Source: Sisyra terminalis
Lineage: Eukaryota; Arthropoda; Insecta; Neuroptera; Sisyridae
Length of the DNA stretch: 64,000 nucleotides
Direction of reading: 5' to 3'
Assembly (NCBI GenBank): GCA_958496175.1
Contig: OY292276.1
Span: forward strand, 26,120,001-26,184,000
Positions 35,609 through 47,670 of the stretch are shown piece after piece. The notes under the pieces are model-generated. The model did not search any database. It was not told the DNA's origin and saw nothing but the letters and a program-made list of their open reading frames with translations. The translations under genes were made by a program, and so were the position numbers. Positions within the stretch are counted from its first letter, which is position 1. Every line of letters starts with the position of its first letter.

Positions 35609-37140
35609 ACTAATTCATTGTCGTACATTTTATCAAATAAGAATAAAAGCGTTTCTAATTAATGCAAATATTTTTTCTATGCATAACCACACAAATATTT
35701 TTTACGGTATAGTCTAACTGTGATTAATCTTTTTTTATTAAAAGGGTGTAAATTGAAATTTCCCTCATTTAAATTTAGAAAAAAACTACCCTTAAAAATA
35801 GAAAAATAAAGAGTAATTAATTGGTTTTGGACTAATTCTTAACATAGAGTTATTAACATCATACTAATATGGCAAAACGATAAATATTCACGCTTACGTT
35901 TTGTTCGTTCCAAAAAGAACGAAAAAAATTATTTGTGCAAGCATTGGAATTTCATCATTCCAAGCGGGAATTTCATCATCCTGAGCGATCAATAAAGGTA
36001 GATTCCCAAAAGAACCTTTAAAAGAGGAATATTAAAGGAAACATAAATACATTTGTTTTTTTTTTTTGATAAGTTTTGGTTTTGTAAAGTTACAACGAAA
36101 AGCTTTACTAAACATGTACCTATACCTTAAGGTTTATGTACTGTTTTTTATGAAAGTGTAGGAATTTCTTTAAAAATTAATTTGTTTTAAAGATTTATTA
36201 ATAGTAAATAATAATTTAATCTTTATTTTTCGAATATTTAAAGATATTTGATTTGTTAGACAAAATTGTATGATGCAATGCAATGGAATTTCAATGTAAT
36301 CTCTTTCCTTATAGTCAAAAGCTTTACATTGACAATATTTTTTATCATTTTATCCAAAAAATCATTGTTTTCATTTCAGCATCAATACTAAAATATTATA
36401 ACTATAAAATAAATTTTAAAAATAAATGTTTTCTGAAAGAAACTATCATGTTAGAAAAGAAATTATAATTGTTAGATTATAATAGTTAATTATAAAGCTT
36501 TTATAAATTAGTCACTTTTGTTGCAATACTTACCAAGCGTTCTGAGCATATGAAATTGGAAAAATTGGTTTTCATTTTAAAAATTTGCTTTTTCTTAATC
36601 AATGCCACGCAGCTCACGCAGCTGAAAAGTAGATAATTTTTAAAGTTTTTTTTTATGTTAGAGAATATATTCACTTTGTATCACGTTCTCCATCACAAAG
36701 TTATTATTTTTATGGCTCGATGCCAAATATTTAAATTTGGATTTTTTTCATCAATAACTTAAATACATTGAATTGCTCAAATATGCTTGAGTAGGATTGA
36801 CAGTTTTCTACAAGTTATTCCAAATTCCAAGTTATAGATATCTATTCAAAGTAAGTAATCATGAATCAATTTATCATGAATGTTTTACGTTTGTGCTATT
36901 CTTCTCTCAAGACTAATTGATACGTATTTGAAGTACGAGGGTGCATACTGGCTTCGGCCCAAAAATAAATCGTTCATTCAAATGAAACAATCCTACATTC
37001 AATAAACAATATCATGCAAATAGTTTCTCTTCCCACAATAAATCTTAATATGGAGCGCTGTATGTGTATATACATCTACAACATTGAAAAAACTTGAAAA
37101 ATGTTTTCATACTAAAATAAACGAACTTGATATTTTTAGC
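35609..37140. other. AT-rich stretch, one doubtful exon
   Basis: On the minus strand near 36533-36623, TTTTCAG followed by an open frame that includes MKTNFSNFICSERL ends at a GTAAGT donor. That could be an exon of an unknown gene, but nothing connects to it. The rest is featureless. Confidence 0.35.
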
Positions 37141-37262
37141 ACAGAATTATTTTATTCTAGGTAGACTGAGAAAATTTTTTGTTGTTTAAAATTTTAAATA
37201 AGCACTATCAAGAGGTGTTTAAGTGTCAGGAGAATAATTCACAATTTCACAAATGTTTTGTT

Positions 37263-37381
37263 ATGGGTACAACAACTATTACTGTTAACGCCATTCATTC
37301 GAGAGTTGAGCGTCGACTGAAGTCAAAACTAAAAGCAGCGTCCAAACGTCGACGTCTTATACAGACGTCGTTGTTCCAGAA
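37263..37381 (+). CDS. Candidate first coding exon, basic N terminus, unknown protein
   Basis: ATG at 37263 opens 39 codons (MGTTTITVNAIHSRVERR, then LKSKLKAASKRRRLIQTSLFQ) and reaches AA|GTGAGT, a strong splice donor, in phase 2. The stretch is CpG-containing and clearly less AT-rich than its flanks, which suggests coding or promoter-proximal sequence. The frame is also open upstream to about 37179, so this could be an internal exon. The peptide is strongly basic (a Lys/Arg-rich run at residues 15-33) with no signal peptide. I do not recognise the family, and no partner exon was found downstream. Confidence 0.4.
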
Positions 37382-37384
37382 GTG

Positions 37385-38499
37385 AGTTCCTGTTTAACGT
37401 ATTTCTTTCAAATCACCATACATGATCAACAACATTTATTGCGTAATGATATACGTGTAACTATACTTTATATCGGTTCTAACTAAGAAAATCGAATACC
37501 AACAAAATCATTGAGTGCCTCTAAAATCGATTGTCCTCAACAAATTACTAACAGTTTACTTAAAAATTCATAAATAATGATAACATTAAAAAAAAATTAT
37601 TAATTCTCATCATTATTTGAGGTGCAAAATGGAAAACGATAAAAATATTTAGTACTAGAATATATAAGTAATAACAGTTTTTCCTGAGAGAAAATCGTTT
37701 TAAACGAAATGGAGTTAAATTGGAAATGTATTTTTAGTTAAAGATGGTGTTGATGATAGATTCATGGATAAGTATCTTCGTTATGTTTGCGTATTATTTG
37801 ATTGGACGTTAAATTAAACGTCTGACCTCACAAGGATAATAAAGTTTTCGGAGTAATTTGAAAATATATCATATACTTGTTGGTACTTTGTTATTCCTAT
37901 ATGACTGCATCGTATATTTTTTTGTTAATAGAGTACATATTTATAATCTGTCTGTTTGAAAGAATTTGAAATATTTCTATTTCCGTAATCAAGGCTTTTT
38001 TTCAAATCAATATTTGTTAAAATATGTTTTTTCAGTTTCTAATAAAGACATGGTTTATATTTACCTATGTACTTACCGAAATGAAAAGAAATATAAATAC
38101 GTATAATTGAGTGATGTGCATAATCGATTTTGTTTTCGGTTGTTTTCACGTTTTTCAGATAAACGTTTATGTTTTTCTGGCGTAAAAAATATTTTTAAAT
38201 ATATACTGGATTACAGAAAATAAAACTAACCACAATTCAAAGAAATTTATTGTAGCCACAGTTTAACATTTTTTGAATTGTTTAAGATAATTTATACAAT
38301 AATTTACTAACCAGTATGTCATAGTAGACAAACCGATGCCCACGACTTCGTCAGCGTGACATACATTTATGTCAACAGTATTATTGATTAATTTTACTAA
38401 TTGTCGAGAAAAAAATACACCTAAAGATAGTTTCATATTTTCTTATTTTAATAAAAATATTGTGCTACTGTTGAGCTAATAAGAAACCGGTTTTTTTTT
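37385..38499. other. AT-rich stretch without recognisable gene
   Basis: Nothing supported on either strand. Confidence 0.5.
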
Positions 38500-39240
38500 C
38501 TGGAAAATAAGCTCTCTTGCTTTTTACATAAAAATACTTATTTTTTCAAAATAATTCTCTCCCTTGACTATACATTTTTGCCATCTTTCTGGCAATTTGT
38601 GAATACCATGAAAAAAAAGTATTCTTTAGAGCAAAACCTATCATCGAGCCATTTTTGTAGAATTCGTAAGATGTAAAGAGTTGCTTAACAAATGAGTAAC
38701 TATTTTATAAAAATATACTCTCCTTGTTTTTCTCTTAGCAAAATCTTTTGTGAAATTATCAATGTCAATAAGCCGCTCCATTTTCATGTGTCATCTGGGG
38801 CCATGACCCCCTCCCCATTGCACCAATCAAATGAAACTAACTTTGGATAATTACGGAAAATTTAAAGTAACATCACATTAAATTCCCATCGATACAAATA
38901 AGTAATAATAATCTGAAGGGGCCAAGTTTGGGGAATAAGCCGCATGTGAAAGTATTTTCAAAGCTAATACCTCAATACCTCAATAATACCTCAATAATAT
39001 CTAACAATCGTTTTTCTCTATAGCCAGGGGAATTATCATGCAGCAAGATCGCATTGTAATACTTATTTTGATAACCTGCCATTTTCCCCGTTAAAGCTCG
39101 TTTCAAATCTATTACCACAAGTTGTTGATGCGTTTGAATTCAATTCTCACCCAACAACTCATACAACTCGATGTTTTCAAACTTTTTCGGTGGTCTTCAA
39201 CTTTTTAAAATTCTTTAAAACACGAAGATTTCCTAAGAGG
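38500..39240 (-). pseudogene. Mariner transposase remnant (D34D type)
   Basis: Read on the minus strand in broken frames: YELLGEN, IQTHQQLVVIDLKRALTGK, AILLHDNSP (second catalytic Asp, codon 39035-39037), then HAAYSPNLAPSDYYYLF (third catalytic Asp, codon 38911-38913) and GIHKLPERWQKCI. These are the landmarks of mariner transposases in order. Spacing between the two aspartates is about 41 codons rather than 34, because an ACCTCAATA repeat has expanded between them (38965-39000). Frameshifts and stops make it non-functional. The N-terminal helix-turn-helix half was not recognised. Confidence 0.8.
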
Positions 39241-40240
39241 ATGCTCAACGTAAACTTCGACAAGCATTTGATATGATTCCACAGTAGTTTCTATTTAAAT
39301 AATAATAGAAAATCAATGGTGTCCGCAAATCGTACTTTTTAGGCATAAAACTTAAAATGATATTAAATTCAATGATATTAAAAATGATGAAGTTGTAGAA
39401 AATTTACACTTTTGCGGTTTGAAAATCTTTGTCAAATATAATAACAAAAAATTGCCTAGATGATATAGTTTGGCAGACCCTCTATTAACCGCCACCATCA
39501 TTTAAATTTTCAGCCCTGGGTAATATTCCCAAGTGTAAATCCAGTGCTGATTATACAACTGATTTTTCCATAAGTAAGGGAAAATAGTATCAATTAATCC
39601 CTTGGGGTCCCTTTGGGTAACTCTTTGCGACTGTGCAGAAACCACTAACACTATGTAGTTTACTTCACTGGTAAGAAATAGCTCTGGACCCTCCCCCCTC
39701 AAAGTTAAATCATAATAGAGACGTGAGCAATACATCGATTTTGACAAGAAAAAATAAAAATTGTGTACGGCCGATCTTAGGTAGACATGACTAAATTTAT
39801 GTTACTTTTATTCAAATAATGCTAATAGTAATTACCTATATCAAATAATGCTAATAGTAATAAATAGTAATTAGTTGTGTTTGAGGGTTCCTATTATGCT
39901 TAATTTTAGTATTTGTGCCTCGTGAACATAACTGCGTGCTGGTAGGTTTTGCTAACAAATTATACCTGGGGTATCTTGTTACCTATAGGGGTGTACAACA
40001 TGATTACTTCGTAAGGTTTTAAAAAATAGAATATTTTAATGAAAGCTCAATTAATTTCTGTTTGTAAGTATTATGAATATTGAACAGATAAATTTACCTT
40101 GAAGAATATATATTTTACAGAGGTTCCCACTTAAGGGGATCAGCTCGTACTACCTTCGCCTACATAATAATTTTGTTTGTAAATAAAGCACAGAATAATT
40201 GGGATATCGAGCTGAAATTTAATCTAGGTGAATAACATGT
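39241..40240. other. Stretch without recognisable gene; short tandem duplication
   Basis: TCAAATAATGCTAATAGTAA occurs twice, at about 39811-39831 and 39841-39860. An 81-codon minus-strand frame at 39502-39747 lies in less AT-rich DNA and might be old transposon protein, but I cannot place it. Confidence 0.4.
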
Positions 40241-40247
40241 GTTACAA

Positions 40248-40434
40248 TTATATAAGAAATTCGACTTCGTTTACATGACCACTACGAGGACGGCAATGAT
40301 CGGTTCTTTGGATCCAATTTTCAATCACGCTTTCACAGATATCTGTCGGAATGTTGGCAATTTCGCACTTGATATTGTTTCTGAGCTTTTCGTACGTTAT
40401 TGGATTGTTGGCATAAACGATCGTATCATATTAA
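40248..40434 (-). pseudogene. Mariner-type transposase C-terminal remnant
   Basis: The minus strand reads VYANNPITYEKLRNNI, then KCEIANIPTDICESVIENW and CRPRSGHVNEVEFLI, ending at a stop. This is the C-terminal tail, after the third catalytic residue, of the Tc1/mariner-like family that includes the remnant at 46.1 kb (KPTTLxxLKxNI, I.AEI.PxVCE.VIENF, C..SRGGHL.D..F). It is 5' truncated; nothing upstream on the minus strand continues the homology. Confidence 0.7.
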
Positions 40435-40680
40435 ACTAAACTTTATTAGAATCATAAATTGAAGTTTTATCTTACTATTCGACATAGTTTAACAAAAAAA
40501 ATATGTGTTCCACATATCCATCGCTTGTACCTTATGTAATTTTTTTATCAAAAATATGCATCTTCCAAAGGTAAATAAATAGTTTTTTACTAATGCTATA
40601 ATTTATTATACATAATTTTATTTTCGTAAAATCGTGAAAACATTATAAGCGTTAAAGTCACTATGTCACAATCAAACTCT

Positions 40681-40866
40681 TTACAATACATTAAATCGTA
40701 TAAAATGCACATTTTTCTTTCTCTCTGGTTCTTGATTAATATCGAACTGTTTATTGAGTAAACGTCCACAAATTAAGTTCACTGTCACTATAAATGCCAC
40801 CATTACAAGGATTAACGTTTTGGCGTTAATATTAGATTTAAATTTAAAATATAGAAAGGTTGCCAT
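40681..40866 (-). CDS. Doubtful 61-codon frame with a membrane anchor
   Basis: Begins MATFLYFKFKSNINAKTLIL and has one clear hydrophobic segment (TLILVMVAFIVTVNLICG, residues 17-34) preceded by basic residues, then a polar tail with EPERKKN. That is the layout of a type II signal anchor, as in Golgi enzymes. It could be a first exon using a weak donor AAT|GTGCAT. Nothing else confirms it, and AT-rich DNA readily encodes hydrophobic runs by chance. Confidence 0.2.
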   Translation of the reverse strand: MATFLYFKFKSNINAKTLILVMVAFIVTVNLICGRLLNKQFDINQEPERKKNVHFIRFNVL

Positions 40867-41190
40867 AAAAATATTTATATGTTTAATATAAAATTTGTGA
40901 TCTAAATTTAGATGCTAACGCACAATGTTAGAATGTTTCCACATTTTTGTCATGTACTCTATTACAGTGATAAAGTTAAGAAATATGTACTACTCGCCCA
41001 TTTTTCGGAGCATATTCTAAAAGTAAATATTCATTTGATCAAATTTTTTCCATTCCTAAAGTTTTTCCAGCAGTTATGAGAGTATATTTTTAAACTTATT
41101 TGTAAAATTTATAGTTTGTTTAGAAAAACGATGGATTCAGCCAATAAAATCTTGAGTTTCAATCTTTACAAATAGCAGTTACATGTTTTT

Positions 41191-41361
41191 TGTTGATTAT
41201 ATACCGTCACTTTATAACTACCATTGTTTAAAGCGATTCAAGAATTAATAAAAATCCGTAAATCGAGAAATATCGGAAATTTGCTACCCATACAATACGA
41301 AATTTGAACCCAATATCTACCAGTTTTAGAGCAGCCATCTGGACCACTTGGTCGCCAGCTT
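41191..41361 (-). repeat. tRNA-derived SINE, copy E, full length
   Basis: On the minus strand: an A-box region TGGCGACCAAGTGGTCC, then CTGGTAGATATTGGGTTCAA with a decayed B box GGGTTCAAAT, then the family body CGATTTACGG and a tail TATAAAGTGACGGTATATA. About 171 bp. Confidence 0.85.
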
Positions 41362-43600
41362 TTTACCTTTATTGTCTGAAATAATCAATATCGTTTATTT
41401 ATTTAAAAAAAAAGTTATAATTGTTGTTGAACAATGATTTATTTATTTATTTGTTGCTTATGTGGTTGAATTCGTTTCTCAAAATTTCTCTATTCTTGGT
41501 TTTTAAGCCAAAGTAGTCAATTTCTCTTTTTGAAAAGCCCAAAATTTCATTCCACTGTCTTTCTTTTTTCCTAGATCATTCCATTTGAACTTCTGCAACA
41601 TCCAATATAAGCTCTGTTTTCAAAGAATATGACACATCTAATTAAGTCTCTTCTTGCCACTGATTTTTTTTTTCGTTAGCTATTTATTTATTTTTTTTTC
41701 TGTATTCTTCTACAGCTCACCCATTTTACATTTATAGGAAAGGAATTAATTTTGCTACATTGGTTAAATATTATAGTTCTTATGGTACCTAACTTATATT
41801 AATATATAGGATAGGCTATCAATAGAAATATATTTTAGTTTAGAGATGAATACTTCCCCTATTTTATCTTAACAATGTGTCTAACAATATTAAATTAATC
41901 TGTACCGACAAATTTAGATACTGGTTTGATATACCATTATGGAAACTTATTTGATTCCCGAAGAAAAGCGCTACTTGCCGTACATTAATGCAAATTAATT
42001 ATCACGCAAATTAATGTCTATTAATCGGCTCATTCTCTGCTTACCTTATCTATAATTTCAATTATTAAAATTAGTTATTTTAAGTTGTACAAATTTTAGG
42101 AATTGATATTTTTTATATAAAAATCTCTATCTATGATATTTAAGTGACAATTTATGATATTTCATCTATTTATGTTACTAATTTTAACAAACCGAAAATG
42201 AAAAAATCCTTAAAACTACATCATAAAAGTACTAGTTACTTATGGATGCTAAACGCATATAGGTATGTACGCTCTCCAGCGAGTTTCTATCCCTGGCCAG
42301 GTTCTATTAATTGTAGTTATTCTACAATATCACGTATGAATCCATGAAATACATATATTATTTTATATAACACCCCATAAAAAACTTATCATAGTATTTT
42401 CAAGATAGCGTCGTTTTTAGTTTTTGATATAAGAAATACTTTTTCAACAAAATTAAATTGTTAATTCAAAAAATTTACAAATTTTTAACTTGTTTAACCA
42501 GCCATAATTTTAAGAAAGCAATTTAATAGCTTTACATCAAATTGAGTCATGTTTAATTTATAAAGTATAGGTGTATGAGAAATGTTCAAGAATAAACTTT
42601 AAATTTCCTGTTTTGAAAATCGTTTAAAATTATGAGCCTAAATATGTCGTATGTACACAAACATATTTTGTGAAATAGGTTTGTCGTTTGCATGCTAATT
42701 TTTATAAAATCATTAGAAAAATAGTTGAGTTGTAAATAAAAAATATCAAATCCCACTAAAAATAATGTTACATGCTCAAATTGTGGAATCGTGTCATTTA
42801 TATATTAACATGACCGGAAGTGTAAAAAGACGTAGTCGTCCATTGCTTTTGATTAAAATGAAAAAAAAAATCAGATATTTTCTAGTTTTCAAAAAGTAAA
42901 CTTAGCAAGTTAGAAAAGTAGGGGAACTAAGTGGGTGAAAAGGGAATTAAAGGAATATGCGTGAGATTAGGAAAGAGCAGCTGTCACACCTAAACGAACA
43001 TACCCAGAAAGTTAAATTTAACTTTCAGTTAAAAATAGCTGACTGTTGAAAACACCCGCACATTCACACCAAAATTCGTCTCGGTATTAACTAACACGAA
43101 CGCAGAATCCAATGTTTGGATTTGCATTTCAAAAATTTTTTAAACAAAATTTTATTTTTATGAAACTTTTCGAAATGATAAAACACAAATCCATTTTAAC
43201 GTGGCAAAAACTTGGTTTTATTTCTCATGTAACCGATTCATTCTCAAGCGCTGGGGTTCCTCTTAACCAATAATGATATCTAGATTATGTTTACATTGGG
43301 CCTCCTATTGGTAATACATTACATATTATAGTTGCGCTAAGTGAGTTTCACTGTAATCAATCGCATGCTGTGTCGAATGCATGGTGTGAAAATCTATAAG
43401 TTAAAATACTCCACTGAAATTTCTATTACATTACAAAAACTTACACTTAACTCGTTTAACTCATTCTTAACAATTTCAAATAAACAAAAAAAAAATAAGT
43501 CGATAGGAGTTTTCTACTATTATTAACACAAAATAATTTATTATAAAATTAAACATTTGGTTTTGTTTCAGTAAACTTGAATAAGTTTAGTCTGGATATC
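41362..43600. other. AT-rich stretch without recognisable gene
   Basis: Nothing supported. GC-richer patches near 42280-42310 and 43225-43320 (ACCAATA at 43267 and TATTGGT near 43306 form a loose dyad) have no recognisable coding or repeat identity. Confidence 0.45.
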
Positions 43601-43640
43601 GAACCAATGTTTATTTTATGAGTTTTTTATATTTACACTT

Positions 43641-43687
43641 TTAATCTGAATCTCTGCTGTATGGCGCAAGTTGTTTCATATCTTCAG
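43641..43687 (-). CDS. Candidate terminal exon ending in EDMKQLAPYSRDSD
   Basis: On the minus strand CACTTTTTTTTAG gives a strong acceptor at 43688-43689. The exon starts CT and then reads EDMKQLAPYSRDSD and TAA (43641-43643). AATAAA follows 26-31 bases later (43610-43615), as for the 3' end of a gene. The exon takes one base from the preceding exon. The candidate first exon at 47803-47848 ends with exactly one spare base and is on the same strand, so the two are phase-compatible and would give a 30-residue peptide unless exons in between were missed. I do not recognise the protein. The case rests on splice and poly(A) signals, not on homology. Confidence 0.4.
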
Positions 43688-43795
43688 CTAAAAAAAAGTG
43701 TACAATGCATTAACAAAGAATTACAAATATTGTATATTCACCTACGTAGGTAATTGGCTCAATTAAATATTGAAATTTTATCAAAACTTTAAAGG

Positions 43796-43849
43796 CAATA
43801 CCAATAAACCAATACCAATAAATACCAATACCAATAACAAACACCAATA
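43796..43849. repeat. ACCAATA minisatellite
   Basis: About seven irregular units of ACCAATA with insertions (AATACCAATAAACCAATACC and so on). A 12-base perfect palindrome ACCTACGTAGGT lies just before it at 43740-43751. Confidence 0.8.
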
Positions 43850-44695
43850 AAGTGTTTTCTTTCTTAGCATATAGAAAATGTATTTAAAGCATATTTGAAA
43901 AACGTGTTTATGCTTCGAAAAAAAATGAGCTTACTTTTCTAAATTCAGTTGACATCTTATAATTTAAATCCTTCTTTTAATACCATGTTTTTTGTTTCAA
44001 AGCAATTTTTCTAAATAATGTTTAATCATTTTTGTAGTTCCATATCATTTCAAATTCCTAAAAAGAAACTACTGAGAAAAATTCCCCCTTAATTTTTGAA
44101 ATCAAATAAACGAGTCATTTATTTTGAAAGCGGTCTCAGTTTATTTCACAGATAGTCCATATGGTAACTTTTGATTTCGTAACTAGACTAGATTATGCAG
44201 ATATTTGAACAATAAATTTTCACAAATTAATTACTGATTAGATATAAGTTTTGGTTACACCAATGATCACTTCTTCGATGGTTAAAATTATTAGCTCATG
44301 TTCCTTTTAGATATCAGTATCTGGCAACGTTGCATTTTTCACTTTTTTTTTAAATTATTTCGCGAATAACTAGCACTACAATGAAAATTTAGTAACAAAA
44401 AAGAAAGTTATAGTAATTTAACAAAAAAATTGACCAATTAAATTTAAATTAAAGTAGAAAATGAACTAATGCTGGATATTGACGTCGTTAAAAAAGATAT
44501 AAACCAATTTATTTTCTTATAGTTGAAGAAAAAGTAAGTATGTGAACTATTATTGAAATGACTTTAGGCCACTTTCAAAATAAACGATTCAAAAATTTTT
44601 CACAATCCTTCACCAAATTTCTTAAGAAATTTGAGTTTATAATGAAAATTTTTCTTTCCACACAAATTTATTACATTTATTTACTGTAAAATACA
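43850..44695. other. AT-rich stretch without recognisable gene
   Basis: On the minus strand ATGTCAACTGAATTTAGAAAA runs into GTAAGC near 43925, but its phase does not match the exon at 43641-43687. The word TCTGGCAACGTTG near 44320 also occurs near 21130. Confidence 0.4.
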
Positions 44696-44861
44696 AACTG
44701 ATGGCCGAATGGTCTAGGTGACCGTTCCAAAGCTGATAGGTTTTGAGTTTGACCCCCTTTTGAGTAAATTTCGATATTCTTTGATAGGGATTTATATTAT
44801 CCTTAGAGTCGCTAAATACTTTAATAGTTATAAAGCAACGGTAAATAACAATAAAAAAAAT
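44696..44861 (+). repeat. tRNA-derived SINE, copy F, full length
   Basis: A box TGGCCGAATGGTCTAGG at 44702-44718, B-box region TTTTGAGTTTGACCC, then the body GATATTCTTTGATAGGG, AGAGTCGCTAAATACT and the tail GCAACGGTAAATAACAATAA with a run of A. Sense orientation. Confidence 0.85.
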
Positions 44862-46139
44862 ACTGCTGTAAATACAATTGGACAATATTTCTTTTAAAAA
44901 ATCCTGTAAACGTAATTGTAGCAACATAAAGTTTGGTTAAAAAGGAATTTTGTGCATATGATTTTTCCGATTGGCATTGATAAACTTGATATAATTTGAG
45001 TACTTAAAGTATTTTTCCAATAATTCAATTACCTTTTTGATTTACATTGATGTTTTGCTGGAATTTTGTAATTTTAAGAGATATGTTTTGATATTATTTG
45101 ACCTATGACTCAAAAAACGGTAGTCAGATTTTGTAATAGAAACGAAACTATAAATCAAATCGATATTTTTAAGCCATCTGATTAGTCACTTGACAATTTC
45201 AATAATCTTGAAAAATTTGTAGGTGTTGAAATGTGTTGGACCTTTACTTTAACGAAAAAAAATTATATATTATTAAAATCATTCAGGGGTCATCACTGTT
45301 TTGTTCAAGAAGTGTTTCTAAACATTGCAGTATATTTATGAAAAATTAATTAGTCTCACTGCTTTTTTGTCAAAGAGTATAACAAACTGAAAATACGTTC
45401 TTTTACCGGCTTTCTACTTGATACAATCATACCTCACTTAATGTTACCTCTGTTAAAAATACCTTCATATAATATCATTGCTAGGAGGCACGTTAATTTC
45501 CGTATTTACAATATGGTGATTTTCGTCAATTCAAGAAAAGGAGATAGACGGGAAAAGCAACGCAATCGGTCCTTGATTCTTATAAAAAATAAAAACGGCA
45601 CAACTTATTTCCATTTATTTCCAACTATTTTCATTTATTTAACAGCTAATTTTGTAATGCATCCATACATACTACTATGATTAAAATTTTGTCATGAAAA
45701 AATGTTTACTGTTGTTCCTTTCTATTAATTAAAAAACCAAACAATGTATTTTTTAAATTTAGTAACCTATCCCTATTCACCGCGTGTATTGCTTCCTCCG
45801 TTAACGTTATTTTAGTTTACGTATGGTTCTTGAGGTACGCATTAAACGAGCTACTACTGTATTGGTTTTAAGAGTTCTTAAATTTTGTTGCATGAGCAGT
45901 ATGAACAATTTTAAAGAATACACTGAAGACATTGTAGCTTACAACTTTCTTGGGTCGACAAGAAGAATTGAATTTGAATTTGTTGCCATTTTTGTAGTAA
46001 AAGATAACGAACCAAAAAAATCAAAGCTACCAAAAAAATGATAGCTGAAAGTTTAGAATTAGTACAAATGGAGCTCTACATGACAATGTTATACATTTGT
46101 ATTGTTACGGGAAACTTCAAAAGCAAATGCTTATTTTTT
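44862..46139. other. Mostly featureless; possible DNA transposon end
   Basis: Around 45430-45560 the text ACCTCACTTAATGTTACCTC and GAGGCACGTTAATTTCC recalls ends of pogo/Tigger-type elements, but no inverted partner was found. Frames at 45441-45680 and 45823-46041 are not recognised. Confidence 0.35.
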
Positions 46140-47103
46140 GAGCAAAATATTCTTTTGCGATGAAGCATAGTTTTATCTTGATAGCTTGATCGATCAATTG
46201 GCAAAATTGTCATATTTTGGGTTCAGAAAACCCACAAAAACTATTGAAAAACAAATGCATGTACAACGGGTCACTATTTGGTACGAATTTTGAACCATAG
46301 GTGTTATAGGAGCATTTTTTTTCCAAAATAAAGTAAAACAGTTACTGTTAATGGTACCCGGAATCACGACATGATAACTGAGTTTTTTTTACCTAAATTG
46401 GATGATATTTATATGGTCGACATGCGATTTCAACAAGACGGTGCACCATGCCACACGGCCCGTGAAATAATTTAATTAATGCGTGAGATTTCCCGTTTGT
46501 ACTCTCTCGTTTCAATGTTTGGAATTGGTCTCCAAAAATCATGTGATTTAATACCTTTAGATTTATTTTAAGAGGTTATTTGAAATTAATGGTCTACGAC
46601 CAATATCAACTCATGCATTAATAGACGAGATTCAACATTGCAACAACAAAATCTTGCGTAAATTATTGGACACCCTATATAAGTAATAATTAACCATCAA
46701 ACGAGCATTGACATAGGTTTTTTCGTTAAAATTTAGGCATCTGATTCCACAGATTCTAGAAAAATTAAAATAAAATATGTCGGTTACATTTTTCGATCGT
46801 TACTCTCTCGTTTCAATGATCGGAATTGGTCTCCTAGATCATGTGATTTAACACCTTTGGGTTTCTTTTTATGGGGTTATTTTAAGTTAATGATCTATGA
46901 TCATTATAAACTTATGCATTAAAGAGAGAGATTTTACATTTCGTCAACAAAATATTGCGTAAACTATCAGACATTTTATATAAATAACTAATAACCATCA
47001 AACGAGTATTAACAAAGATTTTTTTTCGTCAAAACTTAGGCATCTTATTCCACAGAATTTAGAAAAATTAAAATTAAATATGTGGGTTACATTTTTCCAT
47101 CGT
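46140..47103 (+). pseudogene. Tc1/mariner-like transposase remnant with duplicated 3' part
   Basis: The plus strand encodes, in broken frames, IFFCDEA (first catalytic Asp, codon 46159-46161), LAKLSYFGFRKPTK, MHVQRVTIWYEF, GVIGAFFF, then after a frameshift TVNGTRNHDMITEFFLPKLD and MRFQQDGAPCHTAREII (second Asp, codon 46437-46439), then a frame with SCDLIPLDLF (third Asp, codon 46560-46562). This is the DDE part of a Tc1/mariner-like family common in insects, whose relatives read FSDEAHF, QRVTVWCA, QQDGATCHTA and SCDLTPLDFFLWGYLK. The stretch from about 46495 is duplicated in tandem. Stops and shifts make it inactive; the N-terminal DNA-binding half is missing. Confidence 0.8.
46495..47103. 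repeat. Tandem duplication, period 301 bp
   Basis: Copy 1 (about 46495-46797) and copy 2 (about 46798-47103) both start ACTCTCTCGTTTCAATG (46501 and 46802), both include ATCAAACGAG and CATTTTTCxATCG, and differ by scattered substitutions. Each holds the last part of the transposase frame and the sequence after it. Copy 2 keeps a better FFLWGYFKLM frame but has Gly where the third catalytic Asp should be. Confidence 0.85.
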
Positions 47104-47670
47104 TTAACATGAATTTTTATTTTTAATATTTTTTTAATGATCATATTCGTGTCTGGGATTTGAAAACATATTGTTAATTTCCTATGGACACTCTTGTCGC
47201 CATTATTTTGATTTGAAAATAAATACATTTTCCCTAAATAAGTTGAATTGTGGATATTCATTATTTTTTCCTTTAACTAATGTGAGATGAGCTTGTCAGA
47301 AAAACTTTCTAAATCTTTTTCTCTCAGAGAAGCTTATAGTTAAAGAGAGATATTTTAAGACTAGATTTAAGTACGATATAAATGTTTCTTTTTATAAAAT
47401 ATAGTCAGTATAAGCATCATAGCAATCAATCTTCATTTTCATTAGTTATTTATTTACTTTTCGAAAAGAAACTCGAAATCTAAAACTTTTTTTTTTTTTG
47501 GTTTTCATCTTTCGATTTGTTTTAGGAGAATTTTCTTGGCTGTATGTTTTTAAAATGGCTAATTGCTTTAAAATATATGAACCGTAAAATTTTTCCAGCT
47601 TTTCACAAATGATATAGTTAGAGCAGATTTACTTGTTTGCTTTAATGAAATATAAGATAATTTGTATGTA
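47104..47670. other. AT-rich stretch without recognisable gene
   Basis: Nothing supported on either strand. Confidence 0.5.

Noticed and set aside
43900..43945. MSTEFRK exon (GTAAGC donor) as first exon of the gene ending at 43641
   Set aside because: Phase 0 donor against a phase 1 acceptor gives an immediate stop.
21120..44335. Shared TCTGGCAACGTTG near 21.13 and 44.32 kb as a repeat family
   Set aside because: The flanking sequence does not align beyond about 20 bases.
45823..46041. 72-codon plus-strand frame before the mariner-type remnant
   Set aside because: I could not relate it to the DNA-binding half of the transposase or to any other family.
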